This document shows positions 24,401 through 37,400 of a stretch of DNA of 64,000 nucleotides, piece after piece. The stretch is taken from the NCBI GenBank assembly GCA_959347315.1, contig OY365813.1, positions 21,458,854 to 21,522,853 on the forward strand, in the 5' to 3' direction. Position 1 is the stretch's first letter. Every line of letters starts with the position of its first letter. Under the pieces are notes generated by a model that was given only the letters and a program-made list of their open reading frames with translations, was not told the origin of the DNA and searched no databases. A program made the translations under genes and the position numbers. The stretch comes from Bimastos eiseni. Its lineage: Eukaryota; Annelida; Clitellata; Crassiclitellata; Lumbricidae.

Positions 24401-27400
24401 TCTCTTCACCGATTCCTCTTCTACTACCGACGCTCCAGAGGCTTAACGTGATTTGAGATGTGGAATAATTTAGTAAATTTACGACAATAAAGTGTAGATT
24501 GCCATATAATTATATTTATATAATACATAATATACAATACCATTGTATCAGAGATCTGCGCCAAAACGTCCTGCGTCAAAACGGCTGCGCCAAAACGTCA
24601 TGTACCGAACATTAAATGACCTTACCTGTAACTCACTACATATTGGTGTTCGATAATCCCAACAAACTGTCCTTACTCTTTGACGTTCTGCTGTTGCTGC
24701 GTTCATTGACAGGACCATTGTTGCTATTTTGAAAACGTTTTGATGAAGTTAATGCACTCTTGGTCGTGATGGTAGTGCTACCAAGAGCAGTTTTATTTGA
24801 AGTTGTCTTCGCATTGATTGGTGTAACTAACAAACAGTGAAAGTGTCATAACTATAATATAATGACTAAGTGATAGTGTTGATAATATATAGTGACGACG
24901 ATTGGATAACGTTTTATAAGCTTATTGTATCAGTCCTCATCAGCAGGGATGGGCAAATGACAATCCAGCATGTATTTGAATTCACCAATTACTGGTGAAA
25001 ACGTAATCAAATTTCACATTACAAATTACTTTCGAGGTATGCTAGAAATTACTAATTGCAAATTATGTTATTTCAATTGCATCAAATTATATATTACTAA
25101 CGTTATCATGGTCAATAAATAGAGACAAGATGCTGCAAGAAACACATTCTTTATGATTTTTGTTTTTTCTTTGCATGACGTTGTAACCATCTCAATCTTA
25201 AAAATCGTAATACTAAAAATATCAAAGTAAAATAATTTTTGATTAAAAAATAATTGCATAAGCGTTTTTTAAACTTATCAAGTAATGTAATGTAATTTGT
25301 TTATCGTAATGTAATTATTGTTGATTGCAGGCAAAAACATAATTGAATTACGATATACAAATTACATTAATTTAGGGCAACAAATTGCAATATCACGATT
25401 ACAATTTTAGTTAAATTACGTAATCTCAATTACTCAATTAAGTTACTGCTAAGCTCTACTCATCTGTATATGATGCTTACCAGAATGACATGCGACAAAA
25501 AGGTTGTATGTTGTACGACTGTCCTCATTAAACCAACTGAAACTTGGAGTAGTAAAGTTACTTAAAGCGGCCAGACAACATGAATTCCAGCCATAGTCAT
25601 TTTTGACCCAGTTTGCATATTTGACTTCTTCTCCTAAATATACAGCAATATCGTTAGCGTACAGAATGTGACAGTTTTATGGAGAATAATATGAATTAAT
25701 ACGCACTGCTTTCTTCTATGATTGAATATCCTGTTACTCTGGAACTTCTTTTGAACCAGATGAAAGAAGTTTGTCTGATGGGAAACAACTTTGATTATGA
25801 CATTGCTCTCGTATTAAACTGATGTTCCCGACAACCATCGCCTAAACTTAATGCCAGTAAAGCACTGTTGCCTTCTGTTCGAACGCCGCTTAAATTTAGC
25901 ACTCATAGTCTTCATGTAGCAGATGGCTTTTGTTTTGCATGACTGTATGTTGTGTAGGAGCATTGTATGTGTACGAAGAGGTGAACTGCATTCTCTCATT
26001 AATACCATGCTTCGAGTATCAAACCTTGTTGTTAATCAATTGTGATAATGCATACATGAATGCGTGTATTTATGCCCCTGTGTATGTATTCGTGTTTGCA
26101 TGTGTATGTATGTGTGTGTATGTATGTATGTATGTATGTATGTATGTATGAATGTATGTATGTATGTATGTATGTATGCATGCATGCGTGGTTGTATATA
26201 TGTATGTATGCAAGTATATATGTATGTATGTACATAATTATGTACGTACGTACGTATGTACGCATGTACGCATGTATGTATGTATGTATGTATGCAAGTT
26301 GTATGTATTTATGCTTGGAAGTATGTTTAGTATGTATGTAATGCATATACAGTATAGTACTTATGTAAGTAAATTTGGTAGCTTCTTTATAATCTTTATT
26401 GATAATGCTTGCAAATGCACAGCACCTACAACATGATCCAGATTAACAGTACATTATGTCTTGCACAGCATCCTACATGTAACTAAAAAGTCACAGCGGG
26501 TAAAGTCATCCGCTCTTGGAATAACATGATTATGTGTAGGGTTTCGCAGAATTGAACGCAAATATATACACACAAGCGGCAGTCTCACATAAGGCGCCCA
26601 TCCCTACCCTACCCTTATAAATCGACTCTTTTGATATTAAAAGGCGATGAAACATAGTCATGTGACTGATCTGAAAAGAGTGTCTTAACGTAGACTGAAA
26701 GCATTTCGTGAGCTATTGACATTGCATACTATTACATAGCAAAACTTAAAGCATTTGCAAAACATTTGCTTTTGTGATCTATGAGGGTGTAAGTAACTTA
26801 CCCGTGTCAATCCATGTGTACCAGGTGAATCGTAGACCTATCCAATATGACCCAGATGGATCAGAACCAAACCACGCTGTAAAGTTGATGCTTTTGACAT
26901 CCACAAACGAAGCCAAATCTCCGCCGATTTTCAAACACCTGTTTCTCGCCTCGAACCAGCTGACCCATTCATTGATCACAACGTAGCATCTGTTACCGAA
27001 CTGACGTACGTTGTTGGAGCTGATCGAAGCACAATTCTTCACTAATACAGGTCAAGCAAAACAAGAATAAATGATTAGGCTATTGGGGTAAAGATCCAAC
27101 TAAGATGAATGAGAGGGGGTCATCACTCTTACGCTGGCACTTGTCCTCTGATTAACTGCTCACTGCCTGTCCCATTTCTCGCCTAAGAGACCGATTTACT
27201 TTCATAATGGCGGATGGGTGAACAACACAATGAGGAATGCCTGTTGAGACCGCGCTGTGAGGCTTGACAGTAGGCCTATTAGCTTTGCAAGATGCGCAGA
27301 TTCAGCGAAGTCCCGTTAGCAATTGCCTGGCGCATGATATGGAGAACTACTTTTGCAGATTGGCCTACAGGATAGGTGGCGAAAGCCATTTCCCCGCAAC

Positions 27401-30185
27401 GCAATAAATGCTTAATTAATGATTCTAATTAGGTTGGGTTGTGTAGTCTTCTATGTTAGGCTCGCACTAGGGCAACAATATCACTTCGACTATTCGCATG
27501 ACTGGTAATATAGAAATCAACTTAATAGATCGAAAAGGACACTTGCCATGTAGGAAGACAACCTGCGAAATATTGCAGTCGTTGTAAATTTTGTTAACTA
27601 CACAGTTTGTTTCTGAATAAGACTAAAACGAAGTCTAATGTAAGCCTATTCCATGCACGATGGATGTAGATACTCACCTGCATATTCGCAGACGTATTGA
27701 AATTCTTGATCGGGTTGCATGGCTGTTAAGTAGAAGTCGTCACCGACGACTTGTATTGCCACCACATAGAATCTATAATTAAGGATAAATGCGACATCGG
27801 ATTCTGAAATGATAGCAGCAACGATTTTAGAATTAATTACTTCGCTCATCAGCAACCGTCGAAAATAATTATACAGACGTGTCATAATTTACAATGTGTT
27901 AGTCCAAAGTTGCATGCGATATTTATGTATACATGTAAATAATTTTTACCCTAATCCTTGGCCTACCCATTTGACTTAGATTAATTATATCTAGATTATA
28001 GATTCCACAATAGACCACCTGTACCTCCCTTATAATCAGAACTTTATATAGCAGCTAATATAATAACCATTATATTTATCATATGGAGAGTTTAATAGAG
28101 ATAGGAAAATATTAGAGACATAAATTCATTAGGTTCAATTATACATGTATGTTTGTTTAATTCGCACAATAGTTCGCCACTTTTCCGCTTGTCACCAGTT
28201 TGGATTTAGGGCAGCAGCATGATACTGACGTAATGTACTAATATTATCATCAACTTGTTATGCACCGTGGTAACAACAAAGAGAGGCGTAGAGCAATGGA
28301 TAATACACTGAGGCGGTGAGCCGAGGAACCAAGTTGATGCCCGTATATATCCCATAAGGTTGACAAGTTCTTTCCTTGATATTATGCGGCGGCGTTGGTT
28401 AAATTCGACTCCTGTAATAACTAGTCATCATTCGTTCATACTGTGCTAGTATTCATACCTCGGTTTGTCAGTTTGCTATTTACGAAAAAGAGTATCATTA
28501 AACAGCATGATCCCCCGCTTTAATACAACAAATGAAGAACAGGGAAGTCGATTTTAGCTTCCTAGGACTAATGGGAGCAGGACTGAAGACGTGGTCGCCA
28601 TGTCCAATAAATCCAACAATTTCATTACAATACATAATGATTTATTTGGCCGTAAATCAAACAAGATTTCAGTAGTCCCCTATATCATTTAGAAGTGCTT
28701 TGACCCTCCAATTGAATTTGTTAATTCTATGCTAATCGACTACCGAGGAAATAACAACTGTAAGATGCTTGTTTTACCCTACCTACCGGGCCCACCCCTA
28801 TAATAAGGGAAAGCATAACATTTTGATTTTCGCAGTGAGAGAACCCTTTCATCTGTAGTGACTTATTTACTGTCCGAAAATATGGCTTGTTCATTCTCTC
28901 TGGGTGCAGTTCTCAGGCCGTAAAAGATTAAAAATTGGACACTGGCTAATGGCTATAGGAATTTCTTACAGCTTGTCCAATTGATCAAATCCCTAAGGCA
29001 TATCGTGTGCTCAAAACAATTTTTAACCACTGCTTCTGATGTCATTAAATGCGTGGTGGTGGTAGTTGCAGTTTAACGACACTGTGTGATAACAAAGATC
29101 ATTAACGTCGCCCTCCTTCTTTATCGAAGTTTGGGACTTGAACTGTCAGGGTGCTAACAGTGACGGGGATAATAGGAATGGCAGCATGCTATGAAAGCTT
29201 TAGCATCATGTGTGTGCGTAACCTTGCAGCTCATGGACATATAATTGGTAGGAAGACTCTAGACGAGATATGGATGCACAGCATAACAACTTCTCAGCTA
29301 CTCAACATATCACAACGTTTCTGTTGTGCTACAAACAACAACGACAACGTAGTTTTAGTGCATTTCGAGACTAAAAACGTTTTTCCAATGTAACAATGCT
29401 TCCATGTTGATTTTCAGTCGAACACAATTTTATGCCCACCTGGTAAGGCTGGAAGTGTCGTGTCTACCCAGTGCCAAGTGTACGTTGTGTTAAGATCACT
29501 GAATTGGTCATAGTCTTCGAATCGAATTGTATCCACATGATCGTTGACACGATATGCATCGGTCCAAACGTACAGCTCTCCTATTGGGTTGTTGGGATCA
29601 TCCATATATTGTTGCACAATTTGAGTTGTTTCTTCGTCTTTGATGATGAGCAGAGTAGAATTGAGACCGAGGCATCGTTTTCTAGCTTTATCAAAGGAGG
29701 TGTATAACCATTGACTGTTTGTTGCGTCGTATTGAGCATCAAAGCAATGTGTATCAACGGATGTGTTGTAGCATCTTCTGAATTTAGTGGCTTCATCGGT
29801 CGCTTCCACTGGATACAACAGACCTGGAGTGAACAAAATGACTCCATTATGCTTGGCTTATCTTATCGTAAACAACTCTGGCTAACTGTTTCTTAGATCT
29901 TTCCCGGGACCAAAAACATGTTACGACTCTAAAAATGTCTCGCTCTTATTTTCCGTCAAACGTACATGTATTAATATCACTTTCTTAACCCTTATTCTGA
30001 ACCTCAGCCTATTTGCTCATTTATCTGCTTCCAAGTCCTAACATAAGTGATATTTAAAAGTGACCGTGTATGTAATTTTGCAAAACGAGACCGCTCAAAG
30101 TGTTCAGTAGTCCAAAAGTAGCGGGGAACGAAAACGACTTACCTGCGACTATTAGAAGTTGACACTTCAACTCAAAAAACTTCAT
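21132..30185 (-). CDS. Gene C: tandem-CTLD receptor with ITIM tail, 536 aa
   Basis: Complete model. Exons (minus): 30143-30185 signal peptide (MKFFELKCQLLIVA), 29440-29823 CTLD1 a, 27678-27803 CTLD1 b, 26802-27041 CTLD2 a, 25481-25633 CTLD2 b, 24677-24826 stalk 1, 22928-23065 stalk 2, 22344-22425 transmembrane, 21132-21426 tail. Total 1611 nt, exactly in frame. CTLD1 spans about residues 20-184 and CTLD2 185-315 (WFEARNRCL, YWIGLRF, ending FVACHS). The two stalk exons (316-411) are Ser/Thr-rich and end alike, in RTSK and RSEK just before a phase 1 donor, so one probably arose from the other. The membrane segment is about residues 414-437. The tail has VHYSTV (Tyr477, exact ITIM) and TQYATL (Tyr501, ITSM-like). 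A polyadenylation signal lies about 55 nt past the stop. The tail acceptor is ambiguous (21426 chosen; 21440 also possible). Confidence 0.85.
21515..21695. repeat. Degenerate minisatellite, CAGTCTTAATCAGCT-like
   Basis: Irregular copies of a roughly 20-25 bp unit with CAGCCGAGT/CAGCTAAGT and TTAATCAGTCT, in the last intron of gene C. Confidence 0.5.
23930..24605. mobile_element. Foldback element FB3 with minisatellite arms
   Basis: The left array (23933-24040) has units of the form GACGTTTTGGCGCAG. The inverted right array (24556-24600) reads GCGCCAAAACGTCCTGCG. The core has several TCATCAATCCAGCTTCC copies (24220-24400), as in FB2, FB4 and FB5. It lies between the two stalk exons of gene C. 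Confidence 0.65.
24943..25468. mobile_element. Probable hAT-type MITE, AT-rich
   Basis: Begins CAGGGATGGGCAAATGACA, typical of hAT-like non-autonomous elements. The interior is dominated by AATTACGTAATTGTAATT-type sequence. The right end (GAGCTCTACTCATCTG on complement logic) is diverged. It stops within about 10 bases of the splice donor of gene C exon 5. Confidence 0.45.
26085..26345. repeat. (TATG)n microsatellite
   Basis: Long TATG/TACG array in gene C intron 4. Open frames on both strands here (CMYV repeats) are artefacts. Confidence 0.9.
28265..28475 (+). mobile_element. tRNA-derived SINE, family 2 (diverged)
   Basis: GGCGTAGAGCAATGGATAA resembles an A box; the B box is degraded (AAGTTGATGCCC). 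The body shares GGTTAAATTCGACTCCTG and TCATCATTCGTTCA with the 41.7 kb copy. Confidence 0.5.
29047..29165 (+). repeat. Dispersed repeat, copy 2
   Basis: Collinear with 46497-46625: GTGGTAGTTGCAGTTTAACG, GTCGCCCTCCTTCTTTATC and GGGACTTGAACTGTCAG. Confidence 0.4.
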
Positions 30186-30208
30186 AATTTCTCCGATAAA
30201 CGCCGATA

Positions 30209-30218
30209 TTTCAATTTC
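30209..30218 (-). promoter_or_regulatory. ISRE-like element upstream of gene C
   Basis: GAAATTGAAA on the minus strand, 24 nt upstream of the gene C start codon. The flanking CTAGGAAC resembles the CTAGAA block of genes A and B. Confidence 0.45.
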
Positions 30219-33143
30219 CGTTCCTAGTAACGGTTATTTAAACGAGGATATCAATTGACTACCGGAGTATGCACTCTTCCTGGCGTTAGGAATGACTCGT
30301 ATGCTTCATTTTTAACTTCCAGATCCAACAGAGGACAGCCTGCCTGTTTCCTTTTTTGTTTCACAGCTCATGTGTTCTGTAGTGTGCCGAAGTATAACTT
30401 TAACTCCGCAACGGCTCGCACTCTGGCAGTGCCAGTTCCATGCATGTCCAAAGAGAAATGAACTTCGAAGTCTTCGACGAATCGCTATCTAGTTTACAAT
30501 TCAGTGTTATTATACATGTGAGTTCCATCACATGAAACTGACTGCGCGAATGAAAAGCTAAATTGAATAGTTAGCGACGGTTGATGTGTCTGACGATTTT
30601 GCAAGGCATAGTGGCGGAACATCGATTGGTGCCCGGCCGCCTTAAATGTATCAATCACAAGGACGCTTTGTGCCACAGAAGCCAACGAGACATGGATCCA
30701 ACGAGGCATGGATGGCACAGTTACAATAAATATTAATTAGGGAATCATGATCTCTCATCAATATGTCAAAACAATAAAATGAGGCATTATAACTCCAAAT
30801 GAATTTTCCATGAAATTTATTTATTCATAGATTTGTCTTCCTCACAATAATCAGCTGAATGCATTTTGTTATTGGCTATGTAAAAGCACGCGAAATATTT
30901 CTGATCCTTGATTACCATCAAAAGACAAGTTACGCGACGCTACATATGAATTCTCCTTTTCTGTGTAAAATAGGTCCATACAATATAGAACACTATTCCG
31001 CACAAAGTGAATATCATTATCCTAATGGGTTAACATAATCGATTTTTAAGAGCACGATAATTTAGGCGGTGGGGTTGGAATAAATACTGTCTCAAGATAA
31101 GAGACACTATGAGTATGCTTTTTGAAGGATTTCTTGCTAGTAAGTGAATTTAATTATCTAATTCTCTTATTTCATGAATTAAGCATCCGGCTTTTTCATC
31201 CTATCCAAGCACTGAAATCATGCTTAAAATTTAATGGTATAATACAACGCGGAAGTAACTGGTGGTGCATTGATGCCCCAGTAATATACAGTACAATACA
31301 ACTGTCTTTTGCTCAGAAGTGCACACGCCTCGATGGTGCAACTGGAGTTGTACTGCAGAGCAATTGCGCACGAAGAACTTGCTCAAGGTCCCTACACAGT
31401 GACTGACGCCTCGGACGAGGGTCGAACCTGCTCACTCAGCGCACACTGATGTTACGGGCCAACCGGTCTAACCGATCAGCCACCGTGCCGCGCAATAATA
31501 AAACAGCAGAACCCACTAACACTAACCACAATTAAAGCTGAAGTTGATTGAGTCCTAGTGTTGCAATCAATGTTTCGATATCCTCCGAGGTACCTTAAAT
31601 ATAGCAGAACCAACCAACACTTAACAGAATCCTGTTTTGGACAACTGAAATTGTAGATAGATCATTCCTAGAGTAGGCATATATGAACTTTACTGTGATT
31701 TAGAAATTCGTTGGACATTTAGTTAAGTTCTTTGTTATAGCTTGCACACTGTGATTATTTGGATAAGATTAAATCTTCCTTTGACATAATATGGATACTT
31801 AAATTGTTTTTGCGATAAATTAGCAGTTGCATAAGCTAAGCATCAAAACGTAGATTTGATTCTTTGAATACTTGATTCTGATACTCAATGCATGATATTA
31901 TAAGTTCAAGAATTCACTTGACTCACTGGGATTCGAATCCCACGTAAAGAATGCATTTAAAATCATGCAATGTTCTGTCCATTCATCTCTGTCTAAATTG
32001 AATGAAGGAAGTAGCATCACCCACAGTTATTGCGGAAGTAACATTACTCATAACAGACCATCCCGGGCTGAGTAACTCACCATGACAGAGTCGTGCCTTT
32101 CAACAACACCGCCTACGCCAGCGATAAGCCTACAAGCGTTCCCGAAAACGGCCACTAAGTCATCTACTTAAATGCAATAATGTCATACCCGGAGAACAGT
32201 AATACGACTGGCTTTGAAAAATCAGATCTCAAACACTTCTATTTTGTAAAATCAAATAGAGTAGGTCAGAAAGAAAAAATGGTTATTGTTTTTAGAGTAT
32301 TCTGCAATAAATCTTCGACGCACGTCAACAATCCCCAAACGAAATTCTGAAATTAAAAGCTTAATATCACATTTTACAACAAATAACTAAATACAATATG
32401 TTTACTTAGCAATAATGTTCTTTCAAGTATAGTGTCGTCTTCGTTGTACAACAATAGGCAATCTGAATTGATAAATAATTAGGCCTAAATAAATGGCATC
32501 GTTCATTTGTTCATATAAATAGCTGTGCAATGTGAACACTGAATACTGAATATTTAAAGTTCTGAAACACTTTGTGATTTGAGATCGTTGGCTGACTCGA
32601 AATCTTAAACAGTTGTAACAACTAAGTCCATCCATTCCAGTAATACCATTGTATATTCCTGATCAGAGCAGCTGACAAATCACTGTGATCCTATAGGAAA
32701 TGCTTTTGAGTACGTCCTGCCAGTAATTGGTCTCGTTATATCGCGGCTGGTCACTTCATTGTACGTCCACTTCGTAAAAAACAGAAAACACGATACTTGA
32801 GTTCAAATTGAATGCATCGTGGCATATCGATCATTGGTGGAATCTACAACCTTACGCTGATTTGTAATGTACAGAATTGCAGCTTAGGCAGCTGAAATAC
32901 ATTACTCAACGTATCGTTGTCCAGACCAGCTTATTCACGAAGCCTCATCATTCAAATTCACAAGGCGTATCCGTGAGATCATAAATAGTAGCGTTCAACG
33001 TCTTGTTTTCCATATAAATCTATCGTTTCAACAATACTTGAAAATCATGACGTCGTCCGTGCCCAATGGTCACTGTACATATTCAATTGACGCATTGGAA
33101 ATAGGAATTTCGCATAGGCAGCTGACCTTTCCACACTGCGGTT
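30219..33143. other. Intergenic region between genes C and D
   Basis: Contains the gene C upstream region and a family 1 SINE (31303-31493). Otherwise no recognisable exon or repeat. Confidence 0.5.
31303..31493 (-). mobile_element. tRNA-derived SINE, family 1
   Basis: The minus-strand head has an A-box-like TGGCTGATCGGTTAGA and a B box GGTTCGACCC about 45 bp on. The body ends GCACTTCTGAGCAAAAGACAG. The copy at 43437-43622 shares head and body. Confidence 0.65.
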
Positions 33144-34437
33144 TCAGTATCCAACAGCGCCCTCGTTTTCTGACCAATTCTTGGCACTCAGTGGTTTGTG
33201 TAGCTTAGTGCGTTCCTTCCTCGTCAGTTGCTTCTTGGTAGTTGCCTTCTCCGAAGGCTCGACTTCAGTCGGCATGGTTGTTGATATGAAAACATCATCT
33301 GATAGGATCTCCGCGTAGATGTGATTCGATCCTTTGCTATCTCTCTCGTTGGACCTGCTGCGGTCCAGGCTGACACTTCTTACGGTGGAATGCTTCTGAA
33401 AAGTTGACACGACTACTTTCGAACTTACTGGATCTGGTGCTCGCGGCTTGTGGAGTCTCCCCTTGATCTTTGCCGTCAGTTTTCCTTCCTTCTTCCTTGC
33501 AGTTTGTCCTCCTTCATTCGTGTAGTGTTGGCTCGAAGAGAGTTTTGTAGTTTTTTCTCCGTCGTTCGTGTAGTGTTGAATCGACGGATCATCTCCGTCT
33601 GGGTTTGCATAAAGGGCAGCATCAAATGAGCGTCCTAGCATCGTTGAAGTAACCTGTCCGCTTTCATTCGGTTGGAGGTAGCCGTCTGAGTCGGTTGGGA
33701 ATTTCACCTTCTGATATATTCTGGAATATCCTTCGTTTACGGTAGAAATCGCTTCTCCACGTCCCGTGTTTGGTGTCGAAAATGTTTCCTGAAGCGTTGA
33801 ACAGGCATCCGCGTCCTCAGCGATTTCTTCGCTGATCTGACTCTTGTCGTGTGGAGTGATAGAAGGATCTGATGTTTTATCTGTAGCCTCAACCTTTGCA
33901 TTGTGAGGGGATTTTGATACGGGCCGTTCTACATCATAGGCACCTAGGTTTTCGTACGACTGAATAGTGTCCTTACGAAGTCTATCGATCTTTTTTGGCC
34001 TTGGCTTTGGTTTCGACTTCTCAATATAGTGGTTTGTCTTTGCGGTCAGGTCGGCTTGGACTGGATGTGCTGACGCCACGCTTTCGTAGCCATGGGAACT
34101 GAAGGCGGAGATTTGACTGCAATACTCGCGTACTTGATGAATCTCTACGGTGTAGGGTGTTCCGGAATCGGGAATGACGCCCTGACCCACCAAAGGAAAA
34201 TGCGGCAGAGTGTTTGCGTTCGCTTTGCCTGACTTTGTTGGGACAACTGCGACTGGCAACTGATTTTTCGGGACTTCCCCGGCTTCATCGGAATTTGCGA
34301 CGATATGGGTCGTTCGTAAAGTCGATGTTCTAAGCTCTTCTAATGTGTAGCTTAAGCTAGTAATGTCCTGCGCATAAGTGCTCTTCTCGTTGTTTACATT
34401 CGTTGACTGTTCATCGGAATGAACCGCTTTCAATAAC
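33144..34437 (-). CDS. Gene D cytoplasmic tail exon (430 aa signalling scaffold)
   Basis: Single exon joined to the membrane exon through a split Arg codon. Tyrosine contexts include SYENL and two near-identical HYTN[DE]G sites (YxN, the Grb2-type SH2 motif), LYANP and GYLQP (YxxP), and RIYQKV, HIYAEI and GYESV (Yxx[VI]). A basic, proline-rich stretch KPKPRPKK sits mid-tail and could bind SH3 domains. The rest is hydrophilic and Ser/Thr-rich, probably disordered. No kinase or other folded domain is seen. Adapter assembly is inferred from motifs only. Confidence 0.8.
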
Positions 34438-37400
34438 CTGTAGAATAATCATAAATGTACATGGAGGCATAATATAAAGTTATGGACTGGACACTCATTC
34501 ACCCAGTTATTACAAGAGGCCTGGGACTGGAACATCTGGCGCAGAGTTGTCCATGGCGCAGCCAACACCCGGACCGAGGAAGATTTAAGGTAAGCTCAGG
34601 CAAGACATTGAGGCGCATGTAACACATTGACCCGACACGTACGAGTATACGTTCTTTATGGCTATTAGGCCTATATGACAAGATTAAACTGCAGAATAAT
34701 TATTATACATTAAGATAATACGCAGATTCGACACATAACGTTTCTTTCTGAATACGTATATATCGCAAGATAAAATTGGCAATACGGTAAGATGATACAT
34801 GCTAGATAAAATTTAAAAATCAATTTTACACGAAAATTAATCGAATACTGCTTCAGAAATAATTAGGCCTTTCAGTAAATGTTATTGATTGTTCACATTG
34901 CTGCCAGGTTTTGACAAATTAGATGGAGATAGATTGACAACGGAATTGCAATGCAATCCACAAAATAGATGCAATCAGAACAAAATTTAAGACCGAATTT
35001 ATTTGAAACATGGTATGTTTTTAGTCAGCCAGGAACATAGTTATAAAATTGATAATACCTGCGCAGGTAGACAATTAGGATGAACACAAAGGCGAGCAGT
35101 AACACTGTAATTACGATGAGCGAACAGGTCGCAATCTTCCCTGTAAAGAAATAAACATAACGTTTAATTATACTACTTATTATTCCCAAGTAAGTTTTTC
35201 AAGCACCATTTTCTTATAAAATTGTTTCTCCCCAACTTGTCGATTATGTTTCATAGCCAGCAAATTTTCTTATTCTTATTAATTTTACCGCGTTTATGCA
35301 GTCATAATTATATGAACTATATTTTATGATGTTATCGCAACGCAGGCGATGTAAGTTTGACAAAATCTTATTGATGTAATGACGCTATAGCAGTTGTCTA
35401 TACGTCGCCGCAATTGCTTCACTGATAAGTGGTTTTGAGAAAATGCAATGGCTTACATGATGAGCTGCTGTCCAAGTAACCATGTTTCATTGAACGAATT
35501 GCTATAAAACAGTAAATGAAAAGAGTGTTTTGAATTTTGTTGAATGTTGAAAAGAATTTTGCGATGACGATATTGATGAAAAAATAAGAAATATGATGAT
35601 GACCATCATGATGATACTATAATGCTAAAAAATAATAAGCCAACTAATAGTAAATAATATCAAATTATTATGATAAAAATGTGACAATGAAATTAATGGC
35701 AATTTAAAATTAACAACAATTGTGACAGATATGGAGATACTCACAGGACACGTTGCTCGTTGTGTGATTCGCTGAAAAAGACACAATGAAAAAAATTAAG
35801 GTAGGATGGCTGGAAGGATTGAGGTGTGTTATTGTTACTATAATAATTTATTGTTATTATTTATTTACAATTATTTAAATTCATTTTATCATTATCAGTG
35901 TTGTTGTCATTACTGTTATTAATATTAGTATAATAATAATTATTACTTTTATTTTATCATTATAATATTATTTAGTGTAATTAGTGGTGGTATATGCTTA
36001 TCATTATCATTTGACCCTACAATTAATTATCATCATATATTATTTATTATAAGTAACAGATTAATTACTATTAATATAAAAAAATTATTTCATGAAAAGC
36101 ATAGAAAACCCTCAAAGACAATAATTATTAGCAAAATAAATTAATATATGATGATTATTATTGTTATTTTTATTATAATCATTTTCCCGAGGTAGTTCTG
36201 ATCCCTTAGGTGATAGAAAAATTGTCCGGAGACAGAAGAAATTGTTGATCTGGAACGATTACGTCTCCTCCGATTCATTCGTTAAAAAAGTACCACGAAA
36301 CGCGACAGCATTGTAGGGTAATCGAGAGCCGCTTAAATAGATAGCTAGCTTCTCGAGTGTCTCCGGTTATACGAGTCAGGTTGTGTCCCAGATCTGTTGC
36401 AAAGGTAGGACCACTGTTATTTATAGGCCCCAAAGTTTCAAATGCCAGAGGAATAAATTTGTGTGACTCAAGTAGTGTGCTCTATTTGACGTTCTTCCGT
36501 GTTGCTGCTAATTCGGCCGCTGCACCCGCTGAAACTGACGTTGCTGGTAAGTATTACGTCGTCAATGACTTTGGCATTTCACGCGAGGCTGCGAGCCGCT
36601 TGCCAAGGGTTAGACCGTCTAACCTTATTATTATTATTATTTTCATCGTCACCATCATCATCATTATCATCATTCACATAAGGCAACTGTGTGACGGTTG
36701 ATATTTCGAAAGTACATATAATTCATTCACTCATTACGAAAATGTATTATATACGTAGCTTGCCCTCAAAACTACTACTCGACCAAACCCAAACTGAAGA
36801 AAACTGTCTAAACGCATATTTTATAGTCATATTTAAATGTAGGCCTACCTTTCTGACAGACGACGAGGAGGTTGTTTCTGACTCTTTCATCACAAGGCCG
36901 GGTATCCCAGTTCCATTGATCGCCTCGAAGGGAGTACATGCACTCGGAATCGTTCTCCATTTTTTCCTCGAAACCAGAACGGAAGAACGTCATGTCTATA
37001 TCGTCATCTAAAATTATTATATTCCTCAAAAATAGTCATGGTTCTCTGAATGAGTATTATCTTCATATAAAATGTGCACATTCTTTGGCAAAATTAATTG
37101 ACATACGGTTTATTATTCTCACTCTAAGCCTACTAACGGCAGTGTACCTGTTATCCAGTGCCATTTTGATATTGTATTGTATTTTTCTATGTTGGAAAAG
37201 AAATGTCGCTGTCAAAACGCAGCGACTTACAGGTTCATGATGTTACAGAGGTATCAAACAGTCACTCAGTCATTGAGTCTACTAGGCCTAACTTCGTGAA
37301 AGGTTCAGTCCGTGAGAACCGTGGACGTTTAGAGGATGTGAGGTTGCCTAATCTATGTTTTTTTACAATAATCTCAGTAGACGGTTTCCTTATTGTCCCT

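Noticed and set aside
26032..26436. Open frames of CMYV and IHTYIHT repeats on both strands
   Set aside because: Artefacts of the TATG microsatellite.
31440..31493. tRNA-like promoter boxes suggesting a tRNA gene
   Set aside because: There is no cloverleaf; the same sequence with a long shared body recurs at 43.4 kb, so it is a SINE head.
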